NCBI GenBank assembly: GCA_030460725.1
Contig: JAKECL010000166.1
Coordinates: forward strand, 1 to 5,414
DNA from: Propionibacterium sp.
GTDB taxonomy: Bacteria; Actinomycetota; Actinomycetes; Actinomycetales; Actinomycetaceae
Length of the DNA stretch: 5,414 nucleotides
Direction: 5' to 3'
In this document: piece after piece, positions 1 to 5,250 of the stretch
How the letters are laid out: each line of letters starts with the position of its first letter
How positions within the stretch are numbered: the first letter of the stretch is position 1
Program-made: the position numbers and the translations under genes
The notes under the pieces: model-generated
Told to the model about the DNA's origin: nothing
Database searches by the model: none
Seen by the model: the letters and a program-made list of their open reading frames with translations, nothing else

Positions 1-131
1 CCGAGGCCCTCAACGGCCGCCTCGAACACCTCCGCGGATCAGCACTCGGCTTCCGGAACCTGACCAACTACATCGCGCGGAGTCTGCTCGAAGCCGGGGG
101 CTTCAGACCCCGACTACACCCTGGATTGTGA
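1..131 (+). CDS. ISL3-family transposase, C-terminal end (5' part outside window)
   Basis: The reading frame with codons beginning at position 3 is open from the window edge to a TGA at 129-131 and gives 42 residues. They contain EALNGRLEHLRG followed by a GFRNLTNYI block and a Gly-Phe-Arg-Pro tail. This is the characteristic C-terminus of ISL3-family DDE transposases of Actinomycetota, in which the Glu just before the A-L-N-G-R block is normally the last acidic residue of the catalytic triad; I infer that the Glu codon at 3-5 plays this role. The enzyme would cut and join the ends of its own element. Only the tail is visible, so whether the full transposase is intact cannot be judged. The stop lies 6 nt before the inferred tip of the element, a normal compact arrangement for an IS. 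The family call is from recalled family sequence patterns, not from a search. Confidence 0.85.
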   Translation, partial: EALNGRLEHLRGSALGFRNLTNYIARSLLEAGGFRPRLHPGL

Positions 132-137
132 AGAGCC
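128..137. repeat. Outer part of the right terminal inverted repeat of the ISL3 element
   Basis: GTGAAGAGCC at 128-137 is the reverse complement of GGCTCTTCAC and matches the outer tip typical of ISL3 elements. The inverted repeat probably extends further inward, overlapping the transposase stop codon, but its full length cannot be set without the left end of the element. Confidence 0.65.
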
Positions 138-464
138 GGATTGGTCTTCGCGATTGGAACCCTGTCCGGGGTTCGCGGACGGGGCCGTTTCCTGCGTCAC
201 GGCGTGGCAGCAGTCACTCCGGTCGCTCTCCTGTCAACGGAACTGGCGACATCGGGAGCCGTCATCGGCGGATCGCTGCTGGGAACACCACTGTCGATGA
301 CGCAGTGCCTGACAGGCGGGCTCCTCGGCGTCGCCGTGTCCAGGTCCTCCCGGGCAGTGCGCTGGGGTGGGGTGGTGCGGGTGGTGGTCTCCTGGGCCTG
401 GACCCTTCCAGCGTCCGCGATCCTCGGCCACGTCGCACTGACAGGTCTGCGCATGGTGCTGTGA
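138..464 (+). pseudogene. PiT-family inorganic phosphate transporter, C-terminal fragment cut by the ISL3 insertion
   Basis: Codons in the frame of 138 encode 108 residues ending at TGA 462-464. The fragment contains a STELATSGAVIGGSLLGTPL segment with LSMTQ and LTGGLLGVAV after it, then a VRWG motif, a hydrophobic stretch VVRVVVSWAWTLPASAI and a short end. This is the order seen at the C-terminus of PiT transporters (ST(T/M)xQ, G-A/G-xxG, VRWG, xxAWxxTLPA). PiT proteins import inorganic phosphate as a metal-phosphate complex, driven by a cation gradient, and are usually several hundred residues long; here the N-terminal half and central segments are missing. The fragment begins exactly at the IS tip. 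A TTG at 141 could serve formally as a start but has no ribosome binding site, and the product would be far too short to transport. I therefore call it a broken gene. The 5' part may survive left of the IS, outside the window. Confidence 0.8.
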
Positions 465-467
465 GAT
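438..467 (+). promoter_or_regulatory. Weak candidate promoter for the DUF47 gene, inside the PiT remnant
   Basis: CTGACA at 438-443 (5 of 6 to TTGACA) is followed after 18 nt by TGAGAT at 462-467 (3 of 6 to TATAAT, keeping T1, A5 and T6). A transcript would begin near 474, giving an untranslated leader of about 26 nt before the ATG at 500. If real, it would let the DUF47 gene be expressed although the IS separates it from any promoter upstream of the transporter gene. The -10 match is poor and the sequence overlaps coding DNA, so this is tentative. Confidence 0.25.
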
Positions 468-499
468 CCACAGTCCCCTTGAACGAGGAAGGAGACGAC

Positions 500-1132
500 A
501 TGAAGGTTCCCTTGGGAGGATGCCGTGCATGGAGGAGCACGCGGAGGAAGAGGTCCAGTCGCATTCTCGTCCGGCAGATCGACTGCGCCCTGGAAGCGGC
601 ACGACTTGCCAACCAGGTGTGTTCGCTGGAGTCGGACTGCTCACAAGCACGACGATCGATGAGGACCATCGAGCATGCAGGAGACGATGCCCGCAGGTCA
701 TTGGTTCGCGAGATCGAGATGGCGCTGAACGTCCCGCTCGAAACGGAGGATCTCTTTCGTGCGTCGCGTTCCATTGATGACGTCCTGGACTCCACCCGTG
801 ACCTGGTGCGCGAGATTGCGGAGTGGGAGGTGCCGTTGGGGGACTGGTCACGCGGCGCGATGGATCCGGTCGAGAGTGCATTGGCACGGTTCCGCGAGGC
901 ACTGCGATCCGAGGACCCGGAACGGGCCCGTTCTCAGTACCTGGCTGCACGACAGGAGGCGCGCAGGACCAGACGCGTCTATGACAGGGGCCTTGCGATC
1001 GTCCTCAGGCAGGAGGTGACAGCAGACATCCTCAAGCAACGCGAGGTGCTCCGGCGGATCGAGTCCATCGGTAGGGACCTCATCGAGGTCTCCAACGCAC
1101 TCCTTGATGGGATGGTCAAGCGGTACCTCTAG
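500..1132 (+). CDS. DUF47 / PhoU-like phosphate transport regulator
   Basis: This 210-residue predicted cytosolic, mostly helical protein resembles the DUF47 (PhoU-divergent) family. Visible marks are an H-A-G-D-D-A-R motif at residues 59-65, then EIEMALNVPLETEDLFRASR at about 71-90 and the family-typical IDDVLD at 92-97, plus a C-terminal helix at about 185-208 rich in charged residues. In PhoU-like proteins such acidic helices form metal-binding three-helix bundles. DUF47 proteins are usually encoded beside PiT phosphate transporters and are thought to modulate them; here the adjacent PiT gene ends 36 nt upstream but is cut by an IS. The ATG at 500 is chosen because GAGGAAGGAG (485-494) is an excellent ribosome binding site just ahead of it. 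The frame is open back to a GTG at 128, but that part overlaps the PiT fragment in another frame and has a shadow-like Arg/Pro/Ser/Gly composition. The N-terminus (residues 1-24) is unusually basic. The family call is fairly secure; the function is inferred from family. Confidence 0.8.
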   Translation: MKVPLGGCRAWRSTRRKRSSRILVRQIDCALEAARLANQVCSLESDCSQARRSMRTIEHAGDDARRSLVREIEMALNVPLETEDLFRASRSIDDVLDSTRDLVREIAEWEVPLGDWSRGAMDPVESALARFREALRSEDPERARSQYLAARQEARRTRRVYDRGLAIVLRQEVTADILKQREVLRRIESIGRDLIEVSNALLDGMVKRYL

Positions 1133-1235
1133 AGTCGTCTGGGACCAACGCCTGCGGTGTCCGACCGAGATCACCGAGAACAGCGTCCACCCGGACGTCG
1201 TACTCCGACCGGATGGGACAGGCGCCACCAACACG

Positions 1236-1255
1236 TCCCGGCACATGGGCCGGGA
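1236..1255 (+). other. Hairpin just upstream of the GDPD ribosome binding site
   Basis: TCCCGGC (1236-1242) and GCCGGGA (1249-1255) form a perfect 7-bp G/C-rich stem with a 6-nt loop. The stem ends 5 nt before the AGAAAGG ribosome binding site of the phosphodiesterase gene. No T-run follows, so it is a poor intrinsic terminator for the DUF47 gene. A 5'-leader structure affecting translation or transcript stability is possible. The rest of the 144-nt gap (1133-1276) shows only a small 5-bp hairpin at 1184-1197 and no clear promoter. Confidence 0.35.
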
Positions 1256-1276
1256 ACTGAAGAAAGGTCATTGAAG

Positions 1277-2008
1277 ATGAAGTCGGGCACAACTGTTTTC
1301 GCGCATCGAGGTCTCAACCGGGTTGCTCCGGAGAACACGCTCGCTGCATTCCGTCGGGCAGCGGGCAGTGGAGTGCGGTGGATAGAGACCGACATCGACA
1401 TCCTGGCGGACGGTACTCCAGTGGTGATTCACGACACCCTTGTGGACCGGACGACCGACCACAGCGGCTCGATCTACGAGCTCACAGTTGAGGACCTGCC
1501 CTCCATCAGCAACGGTGCGTGGTTCTCCGAAGAGTTCGCCGCGGAGAGGATCCCCACCCTGTCCGAGCTGGTTGGACTGGCAAATGAGGTCGGTCTCGAC
1601 ATGAACATTGAGCTGAAGACCAACCAGCAGGGAAAGGAGCGTTCGCTCCTGCTGATCGACGGGCTGATCGAGGCACTCCAGGATCTCAGTTCCGAACGTG
1701 AGGTGCTCATCTCTTCCTTCTCCCCACTTCTGCTGGCCGAGCTGGATCGACGCGACACCGGTCTGCGTCTGGCGTGGCTGTGCACCCCGGCGATGATGGG
1801 GCAGGAGTGGCGCTCGACGCTGGAGATGTGCGGGTGCCAGGTGGTCCACCCCGACTACCACGGCCTGACCCGGGCTCGCGTCCAGGACCTGCGTGAAGCG
1901 GGATACGACGTGAACGCGTGGACGGTCAATGACCTGGGACTCGCCAACGAGCTGGTCAACTGGGGTTGTACCGGGATCATCACCGACATTGCGGACCAGA
2001 TGGCCTGA
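1277..2008 (+). CDS. Glycerophosphodiester phosphodiesterase (GDPD, cytosolic UgpQ-like)
   Basis: This 243-residue protein has the full set of GDPD-family marks. They are AHRG with H10 and R11, APENT with E19 and N20, ETDI with E37 and D39, VIHD with catalytic-type H52, IELK with E112 and K114, and the C-terminal NAWTVND (W215) and GIITDIAD motifs. Such enzymes hydrolyse glycerophosphodiesters from phospholipid turnover to glycerol 3-phosphate and an alcohol, using a divalent metal held by the Glu and Asp residues. The length matches single-domain bacterial enzymes of the UgpQ type. No signal peptide or membrane segment is visible, so the enzyme should act in the cytoplasm. ATG 1277 is chosen because AGAAAGG (1261-1267) lies 9 nt upstream; TTG 1271 in the same frame is only 3 nt from that site, and the frame further upstream lacks homology. 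The 3' end overlaps the convergent repressor gene by 29 nt. Substrate preference cannot be read from the sequence. Confidence 0.93.
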   Translation: MKSGTTVFAHRGLNRVAPENTLAAFRRAAGSGVRWIETDIDILADGTPVVIHDTLVDRTTDHSGSIYELTVEDLPSISNGAWFSEEFAAERIPTLSELVGLANEVGLDMNIELKTNQQGKERSLLLIDGLIEALQDLSSEREVLISSFSPLLLAELDRRDTGLRLAWLCTPAMMGQEWRSTLEMCGCQVVHPDYHGLTRARVQDLREAGYDVNAWTVNDLGLANELVNWGCTGIITDIADQMA

Positions 2009-3095
2009 GTCCCTCCACGCCGTTGGGCCGCATGTCTGCGGATCGGCTGGCCGCTGACGCACTCGCGTGGGGATCCGCCGGACTCCGTGGCTCGCAGGTG
2101 GACGCCCGCACTGTCAATGAGGGGTCCATCAGCTCGTGCACCTGCTCTGAACTCTTCTTGCGGATTGCCCCGGCGAGGATCTCGACTGCGCGCTGGGCGA
2201 TCCTGGAGATCGGTGGTGTGACAGTGGTGAGCTCCGGGGTGCAGGACTCGGCCGACAGCACGCTCAATCCGATGGCGAGTACGGACAGCTGGTCAGGGAT
2301 CAGGAATCCCTCTGCTGTCGCGGCACCGATCAGACCGGGAACCGCCAGCTCGTTGTAGGCGACCACAGCAGTTGGTTGGGGGTGGAGGAGGAGCAGTCTC
2401 CGGAAGGCCTCGGCACCTCCTGCAGAGGAGAACTCGACATTGATCGGTGTCACGGCCATCCCCCGGCTCCTCGCGGGCTCCTCGACAGCGTCGGTGATCC
2501 GCCGGGTCGGGCCCGCGCCTCTCTCCAGGTTTGCAGTGCTCTGCCCCAGGACCACGAGTGAGCGATGTCCGAGGTCCGCCAGGTAGTCAACTGCCAGGCG
2601 CAGCATTGCGCGGTAGTCACTGTCGACGAAGGAGATTCCCCGTGCGTCGTCGGGGCGACCGATGGTGACGAAGGGCACCCCACTGTCCCGGATGACCTCA
2701 AGACGGGGGTCCTCGGCCACGACCTCCATGAGCAGCACGCCGTCCACGATGGACTGTCCGAGGAGGGCGTGGAGTTCCTCGACATCCGTGATGCGGTTCG
2801 TCCACAGAAGCAGTTGGTAGCCCAGCTTCCTTGCGTGATCGGTCGCAGCACTCACGTACGCGAACTCGGTGGGAGTGAACCCATGCACATCGGTGGGGAA
2901 GTGCAGTGCAAGAAGACCGCGGTGGGATCCGGCCAATCCGCGAGCGAAGGCATTGGGGACATAGTTCAGCTCCCTCATCGCAGCCTTGACCCGTGCCTTG
3001 GTCCGGGCTGTGACACTGCGCTGGCCGTTCAGCACATAGGTGACCGTACTGGGTGACACCCCTGCCAGGCGTGCAACATCGGCCCTGGTCGCCAT
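1980..3095 (-). CDS. LacI-family transcriptional regulator
   Basis: The 371-residue product begins with a LacI-type helix-turn-helix: TRADVARLAGVSPSTVTYVL (residues 3-22) then NGQ. The hinge segment YVPNAFARGLAG follows at about 45-56, and a periplasmic-binding-protein-like effector domain spans about 60-335 (VDGVLL at 118-123, VDSD at 157-160, LGHRSLVVLG at 175-184, PELTTVTPP at 287-295). Such proteins bind palindromic operators as dimers and usually release DNA on binding a sugar. The recognition helix has T-Y at positions 19-20 where classical members have S-R, a variant I recall from an actinobacterial subgroup. ATG 3095 is chosen because GAGGAG (3102-3107) lies 6 nt upstream and the start falls directly before the helix-turn-helix; an upstream ATG at 3113 is less well placed. 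Residues from about 338 form an Ala/Ser/Pro-rich tail beyond the usual family end, and its last codons overlap the phosphodiesterase gene. No sugar genes adjoin it, so the regulon is unknown. Confidence 0.93.
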   Translation of the reverse strand: MATRADVARLAGVSPSTVTYVLNGQRSVTARTKARVKAAMRELNYVPNAFARGLAGSHRGLLALHFPTDVHGFTPTEFAYVSAATDHARKLGYQLLLWTNRITDVEELHALLGQSIVDGVLLMEVVAEDPRLEVIRDSGVPFVTIGRPDDARGISFVDSDYRAMLRLAVDYLADLGHRSLVVLGQSTANLERGAGPTRRITDAVEEPARSRGMAVTPINVEFSSAGGAEAFRRLLLLHPQPTAVVAYNELAVPGLIGAATAEGFLIPDQLSVLAIGLSVLSAESCTPELTTVTPPISRIAQRAVEILAGAIRKKSSEQVHELMDPSLTVRASTCEPRSPADPHASASAASRSADMRPNGVEGLRPSGPQCR

Positions 3096-3233
3096 GGCCC
3101 ACTCCTCGTCCATGTCCTGCCAATGGACTCTCGCGGCCAGTCCCACCAGCGGGAGCCGCCAATTCTCAGTCCACGTGCTTGACCCAGTGTAGGAGAACAG
3201 GAGGGGGCACAGCCGTCGCGTGGGTCATCTCCT

Positions 3234-3264
3234 GGTCCACGCAACTCCTCCAGGAGTGTGGACC
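3234..3264. repeat. Compound inverted repeat (13 bp of stem with a 3-nt bulge)
   Basis: GGTCCAC (3234-3240) pairs with GTGGACC (3258-3264), and ACTCCT (3244-3249) pairs with AGGAGT (3252-3257). The two arms are contiguous on the right but separated by the unpaired GCA (3241-3243) on the left. The result is a 13-bp stem with a 3-nt bulge and a 2-nt loop, or in practice a 5-bp inner stem with a 4-nt loop. It lies 165 nt past the LGFP stop codon and about 140 nt upstream of the repressor start, on the side from which both are transcribed. No T-run follows on either strand. It may be a factor-assisted terminator or transcript-end structure for the LGFP operon, or a protein-binding site. Confidence 0.5.
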
Positions 3265-3361
3265 GCATTCGAGCGGGGTGTTCCGCCATCCTGGTGTCGC
3301 CGGGCCCAAGGAAATGCCGACCCGCCCGCCCCCCTTTCCGGGGAGGAACCCACAACGGACC

Positions 3362-3380
3362 TGGCCGCTTGTGGCGGCCA
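3362..3380 (-). terminator. Candidate hairpin terminator of the LGFP operon
   Basis: TGGCCGC (3362-3368) and GCGGCCA (3374-3380) form a perfect 7-bp stem around a 5-nt loop, 48 nt past the stop codon of the LGFP gene on the minus strand. The position suits a terminator and the stem is very G/C-rich. The DNA after it on the minus strand (GGTCCGTTGTGG) has no real T-run, so termination would not be of the classic intrinsic type. High-GC actinobacteria often use hairpins without a T-run, which keeps this plausible. Confidence 0.4.
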
Positions 3381-3428
3381 CTCCCGGAGGTGTGGGGGTG
3401 AGGTCGGGAGGAGAGGGTCAGCAAGCCC

Positions 3429-4565
3429 TCAACGGACATAGGCTCCAGTGGCTTGGGTCCAGTAGATGGTGCCGCCTTGGAACTTCTGGTAGACGCCGTT
3501 TCCGGACTTGATTTCGTCGGTGGTGGGGTAGCCCATGGATCCGGTCTGGCCTCCGCGTGCTTGCCAGTTCCAGTAGATGCCGCCCCAGACGGGGTGGGCT
3601 CCTGCGGCTTGGGTCCAGTAGATGGTGCCGCCCTGGAAGCTCTGGCGCACGCCTGCTCCCTCGGACCTCGGGCTCTCTGTCGCTGATCCGAGGCTGCCGC
3701 GGGCCCCTCCCAATGATTGCCACTTCGCCGTGATTGCCGCAGACGCAGCCGAGGGGACGTCAGAGCCCGTCGAGCCGAACCAGTCGGTGTACAGGAAGGA
3801 GAAGTTACGGTTGCCGTAGCTTGCGCAGCGGTCGGTGCTCGACCCGTACCCAGCGGCGAGTGACGCTGCGTTGGGCACGTACGGCGTGTAGTTGTAGAGA
3901 CCCGCAGTCGCCTGGTTCTCGATGGTCACGACCTGGTATCCGCACCCGGAACTGGGCGAGTAGGCGATCTTGTTTCCCGGTCCGACCTGGTGGGCGTACC
4001 AGCTCGGGTGCAGTCGGTAGAGCTTGTACTGGCGCGCAGCACCGTAGACCTGGTTGAAGAACCCGTAGTACTGCGAGTCACATGCGGCAGTGTCGGGGCA
4101 GCCCATGCCTGTCGCGGACCTGAATCTCCATTCGGCCGGGTAGTTGGCCGTGACGAGACCTTGTTCCTTCTCCAGCAGGACCAGCAGTACCTTGGGGCTG
4201 ATCCCGCAGGACCGGGCCACCCCGCCGATAATCTGGGCCGCGGTCTGCGTCTGTCCGCCCAGGTAGCCGGAGCAGAGTCCTGCCTGGGAGGCCTTCTCGA
4301 CGGTCCGGGTCCTGTAGTTCTTCAGGCAGGTGGCCTGGTCCACGCCCGCCCCCCCGGCGCACTCCTTCTCCTTTGAGGCCAGGAAGGACTGGATCCCGGA
4401 GTCGCTCAGTGCTCCGGAGTCGTAGAACTCGGCGTCGGAGATGATGTTCCCCGGGTTGAATGGGCGAGCCGCCCACGAAGCGGGTGGTGAGGAGATGGAC
4501 AGGGCGGAGGTCGCCACGAGTGCAGCAGTGACGCAGGACCAGAAGGAGAGCGGGTGCTTCCTCAT
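3429..4565 (-). CDS. Secreted LGFP-repeat protein with putative lysozyme-like domain
   Basis: The product has 378 residues. Residues 1-32 look like a Sec signal peptide: basic MRK start, hydrophobic core from about 11 to 24, and an S-W-A cleavage site before A33. Residues about 36-265 form a Cys-rich domain with ISPKVLLVLLEKEQG (122-136) followed by an ATGMGCP segment and QYYGFFNQVYGAARQY. The helix ending in E-K-E-Q-G and the later G-F-F-N-Q-V-Y segment recall lysozyme-like or transglycosylase folds, with E132 or E134 as candidate catalytic Glu; this is inference. Eight mature cysteines (69, 80, 98, 120, 156, 162, 208, 247) could form four disulfides. Residues about 277-378 are two LGFP-type repeats, each ending FQGGTIYWTQA; LGFP repeats are thought to tether proteins to the cell envelope. 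ATG 4565 overlaps the preceding stop as ATGA, implying translational coupling, and no strong ribosome binding site of its own is seen. The protein stops right after the second repeat. Exact activity is unknown. Confidence 0.88.
   Translation of the reverse strand: MRKHPLSFWSCVTAALVATSALSISSPPASWAARPFNPGNIISDAEFYDSGALSDSGIQSFLASKEKECAGGAGVDQATCLKNYRTRTVEKASQAGLCSGYLGGQTQTAAQIIGGVARSCGISPKVLLVLLEKEQGLVTANYPAEWRFRSATGMGCPDTAACDSQYYGFFNQVYGAARQYKLYRLHPSWYAHQVGPGNKIAYSPSSGCGYQVVTIENQATAGLYNYTPYVPNAASLAAGYGSSTDRCASYGNRNFSFLYTDWFGSTGSDVPSAASAAITAKWQSLGGARGSLGSATESPRSEGAGVRQSFQGGTIYWTQAAGAHPVWGGIYWNWQARGGQTGSMGYPTTDEIKSGNGVYQKFQGGTIYWTQATGAYVR
3450..3632 (-). repeat. Two 27-nt direct repeats inside the LGFP region
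   Basis: An identical 27-nt sequence, beginning GGCTTGGGTCC and ending GGTGCCGCC, occurs at 3450-3476 and again at 3606-3632. The copies are 156 nt apart, exactly 52 codons, which is one LGFP repeat unit. They encode the GGTIYWTQA segment of each unit, while the rest of each unit differs clearly. Flanking bases stay similar for about ten more positions. The pattern fits a repeat module copied by duplication or kept alike by gene conversion. Confidence 0.85.
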
Positions 4566-5134
4566 CGGACCACCATGATGCTGGAGGCGGGCGAGGAGCC
4601 CGAGCCGGACAATGACTCGTAGGACACTGTGACGCTCCACGTGCCGTCTGTCAGGTCATCTGCGGGAATGTCCAGGTCCCTGGCACAGTTCATCGAGTCC
4701 GCGGAGGGCATCGCCTCCCCTGAGACCTCGATGGTCACGTCACCGCTGGACGCAGTCAGGGTGCATGTACCCGACGCATCGACGACATCGGCGACAACCG
4801 AGCGTGCACTGAGTCCGGTGGTGGGGTCGAAGAGGACCGAAGGGACCGAGAGCTCAACCTGCGGGCGCTGTGACGGGGAGGACTGCGGGAGGTCCTCGCC
4901 CTCTGGACTCGTGACCTGTGCGCCGGACTGTTCGTCACCGCTCTGCTGGGTGGACGAGCCGGACTGTTCTGACGTGAGTGTGACCGGGTCACTCTGGGGG
5001 CTTCCCGCGGCGCTGGTTCCTCCCGCCGACGGAAGGAGCACCCAGGCGCCGAGCCCCAGGAGCACGACGACCAGGAGAAGGGCCATCAATGATGGCAACC
5101 ATGTGGGGATGTGTTTGCTGGCGTGCGACGACAT
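4562..5134 (-). CDS. Single-pass membrane protein with Ser/Gln-rich linker and C-terminal beta-rich domain
   Basis: I do not recognise this 190-residue protein. Residues 1-11 are a short polar segment with His and Lys, and 12-34 form one strong transmembrane helix (LMALLLVVVLLGLGAWVLL core). Residues about 38-90 are a low-complexity Ser/Gln/Gly/Glu/Pro linker. Residues about 93-190 are rich in alternating hydrophobics (VELSVPSVLF, VTIEVSG, WSVTVSYESL) and look like an Ig-like or other beta-sandwich domain, with C124 and C150 as a likely disulfide. The C-terminal domain should face outside. The start at 5134 is preferred because GGAG (5142-5145) lies 7 nt upstream and the candidate promoter at 5222-5250 excludes the ATG at 5257; an ATG at 5161 is possible but lacks a ribosome binding site. 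The stop overlaps the start of the LGFP gene by 4 nt, so the two are almost surely cotranscribed. An anchoring or assembly role for the LGFP protein is a guess from this arrangement. Confidence 0.8.
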   Translation of the reverse strand: MSSHASKHIPTWLPSLMALLLVVVLLGLGAWVLLPSAGGTSAAGSPQSDPVTLTSEQSGSSTQQSGDEQSGAQVTSPEGEDLPQSSPSQRPQVELSVPSVLFDPTTGLSARSVVADVVDASGTCTLTASSGDVTIEVSGEAMPSADSMNCARDLDIPADDLTDGTWSVTVSYESLSGSGSSPASSIMVVR

Positions 5135-5221
5135 TCGCAGACTCCGTTCGATGCCCGACATGCTTCGCCGACGTCCGTTTGCACGCTGCTCACAGTCGTC
5201 TTGGTCCGGGATGTGCCTCCA

Positions 5222-5250
5222 AAGGTAGAGGAGTGACGAATGGGGATCAA
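5222..5250 (-). promoter_or_regulatory. Candidate sigma70-type promoter of the envelope operon
   Basis: On the minus strand TTGATC (5245-5250, 4 of 6 to TTGACA) is followed after exactly 17 nt by TACCTT (5222-5227, keeping T1, A2 and T6 of TATAAT). Transcription would begin near 5215, giving a leader of about 80 nt before the ATG at 5134. The spacing is ideal and the site lies in the only intergenic gap ahead of the two-gene operon. The -10 box is weak, so the call is moderate. Confidence 0.45.

Larger units (their letters stand above)
1..137 (+). mobile_element. Right end of an ISL3-family insertion sequence
   Basis: The transposase tail runs to 131, and the sequence GTGAAGAGCC ends at 137. 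Read inward from the tip on the minus strand this is GGCTCTTCAC, which fits the GGCTCTT-type tip known for ISL3-family elements such as those of corynebacteria. The DNA from 138 onward reads as a phosphate transporter, so the element boundary is placed at 137/138. ISL3 elements usually duplicate 8 bp of target, so GGATTGGT (138-145) is the candidate duplication; its twin would lie left of the window. The left end, left inverted repeat and most of the transposase are not visible. Confidence 0.8.
3096..3428. other. Gene-free interval between the LGFP gene and the lacI-type gene
   Basis: These 333 nt separate the stop of the LGFP gene from the start of the repressor gene, both on the minus strand. 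Open frames here are G/P/R-rich, lack ribosome binding sites and resemble no family I know. The interval holds the repressor ribosome binding site (3102-3107), a long compound inverted repeat (3234-3264), a simple hairpin (3362-3380) and a CACGTG palindrome (3172-3177). A possible -10 box for the repressor gene, TACACT on the minus strand (3186-3191), has no acceptable -35, so I do not call a promoter. Confidence 0.6.

Noticed and set aside
141..464. A free-standing 107-residue membrane protein starting at TTG 141
   Set aside because: The sequence matches only the C-terminal end of PiT transporters, has no ribosome binding site, and starts right at the IS boundary, so a broken gene is the simpler reading.
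128..499. Long upstream extension of the DUF47 frame back to a GTG at 128
   Set aside because: It overlaps the IS tip and the PiT remnant in another frame, has Arg/Pro/Ser/Gly-rich shadow composition, and the ATG at 500 has a far better ribosome binding site.
1157..1276. N-terminal extension of the GDPD from GTG 1157
   Set aside because: The extra residues are polar and Arg/Pro-rich with no family match, include the hairpin at 1236-1255, and ATG 1277 has a well-spaced ribosome binding site.
2028..2041. CCGCA/TGCGG hairpin just past the GDPD stop as a terminator
   Set aside because: The stem is only 5 bp, no T-run follows, and it lies within the coding sequence of the repressor tail.
1268..2062. 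264-residue open frame antisense to the GDPD gene
   Set aside because: It mirrors a well-supported gene with a complete catalytic motif set; antisense frames are common in high-GC DNA.
2565..3056. 163-residue open frame on the plus strand inside the repressor gene
   Set aside because: It is antisense to conserved LacI-family motifs and resembles no known protein.
3053..3511. Plus-strand open frames across the 3096-3428 interval
   Set aside because: They are Pro/Gly/Arg-rich, lack ribosome binding sites, and run into the antisense of the LGFP gene.
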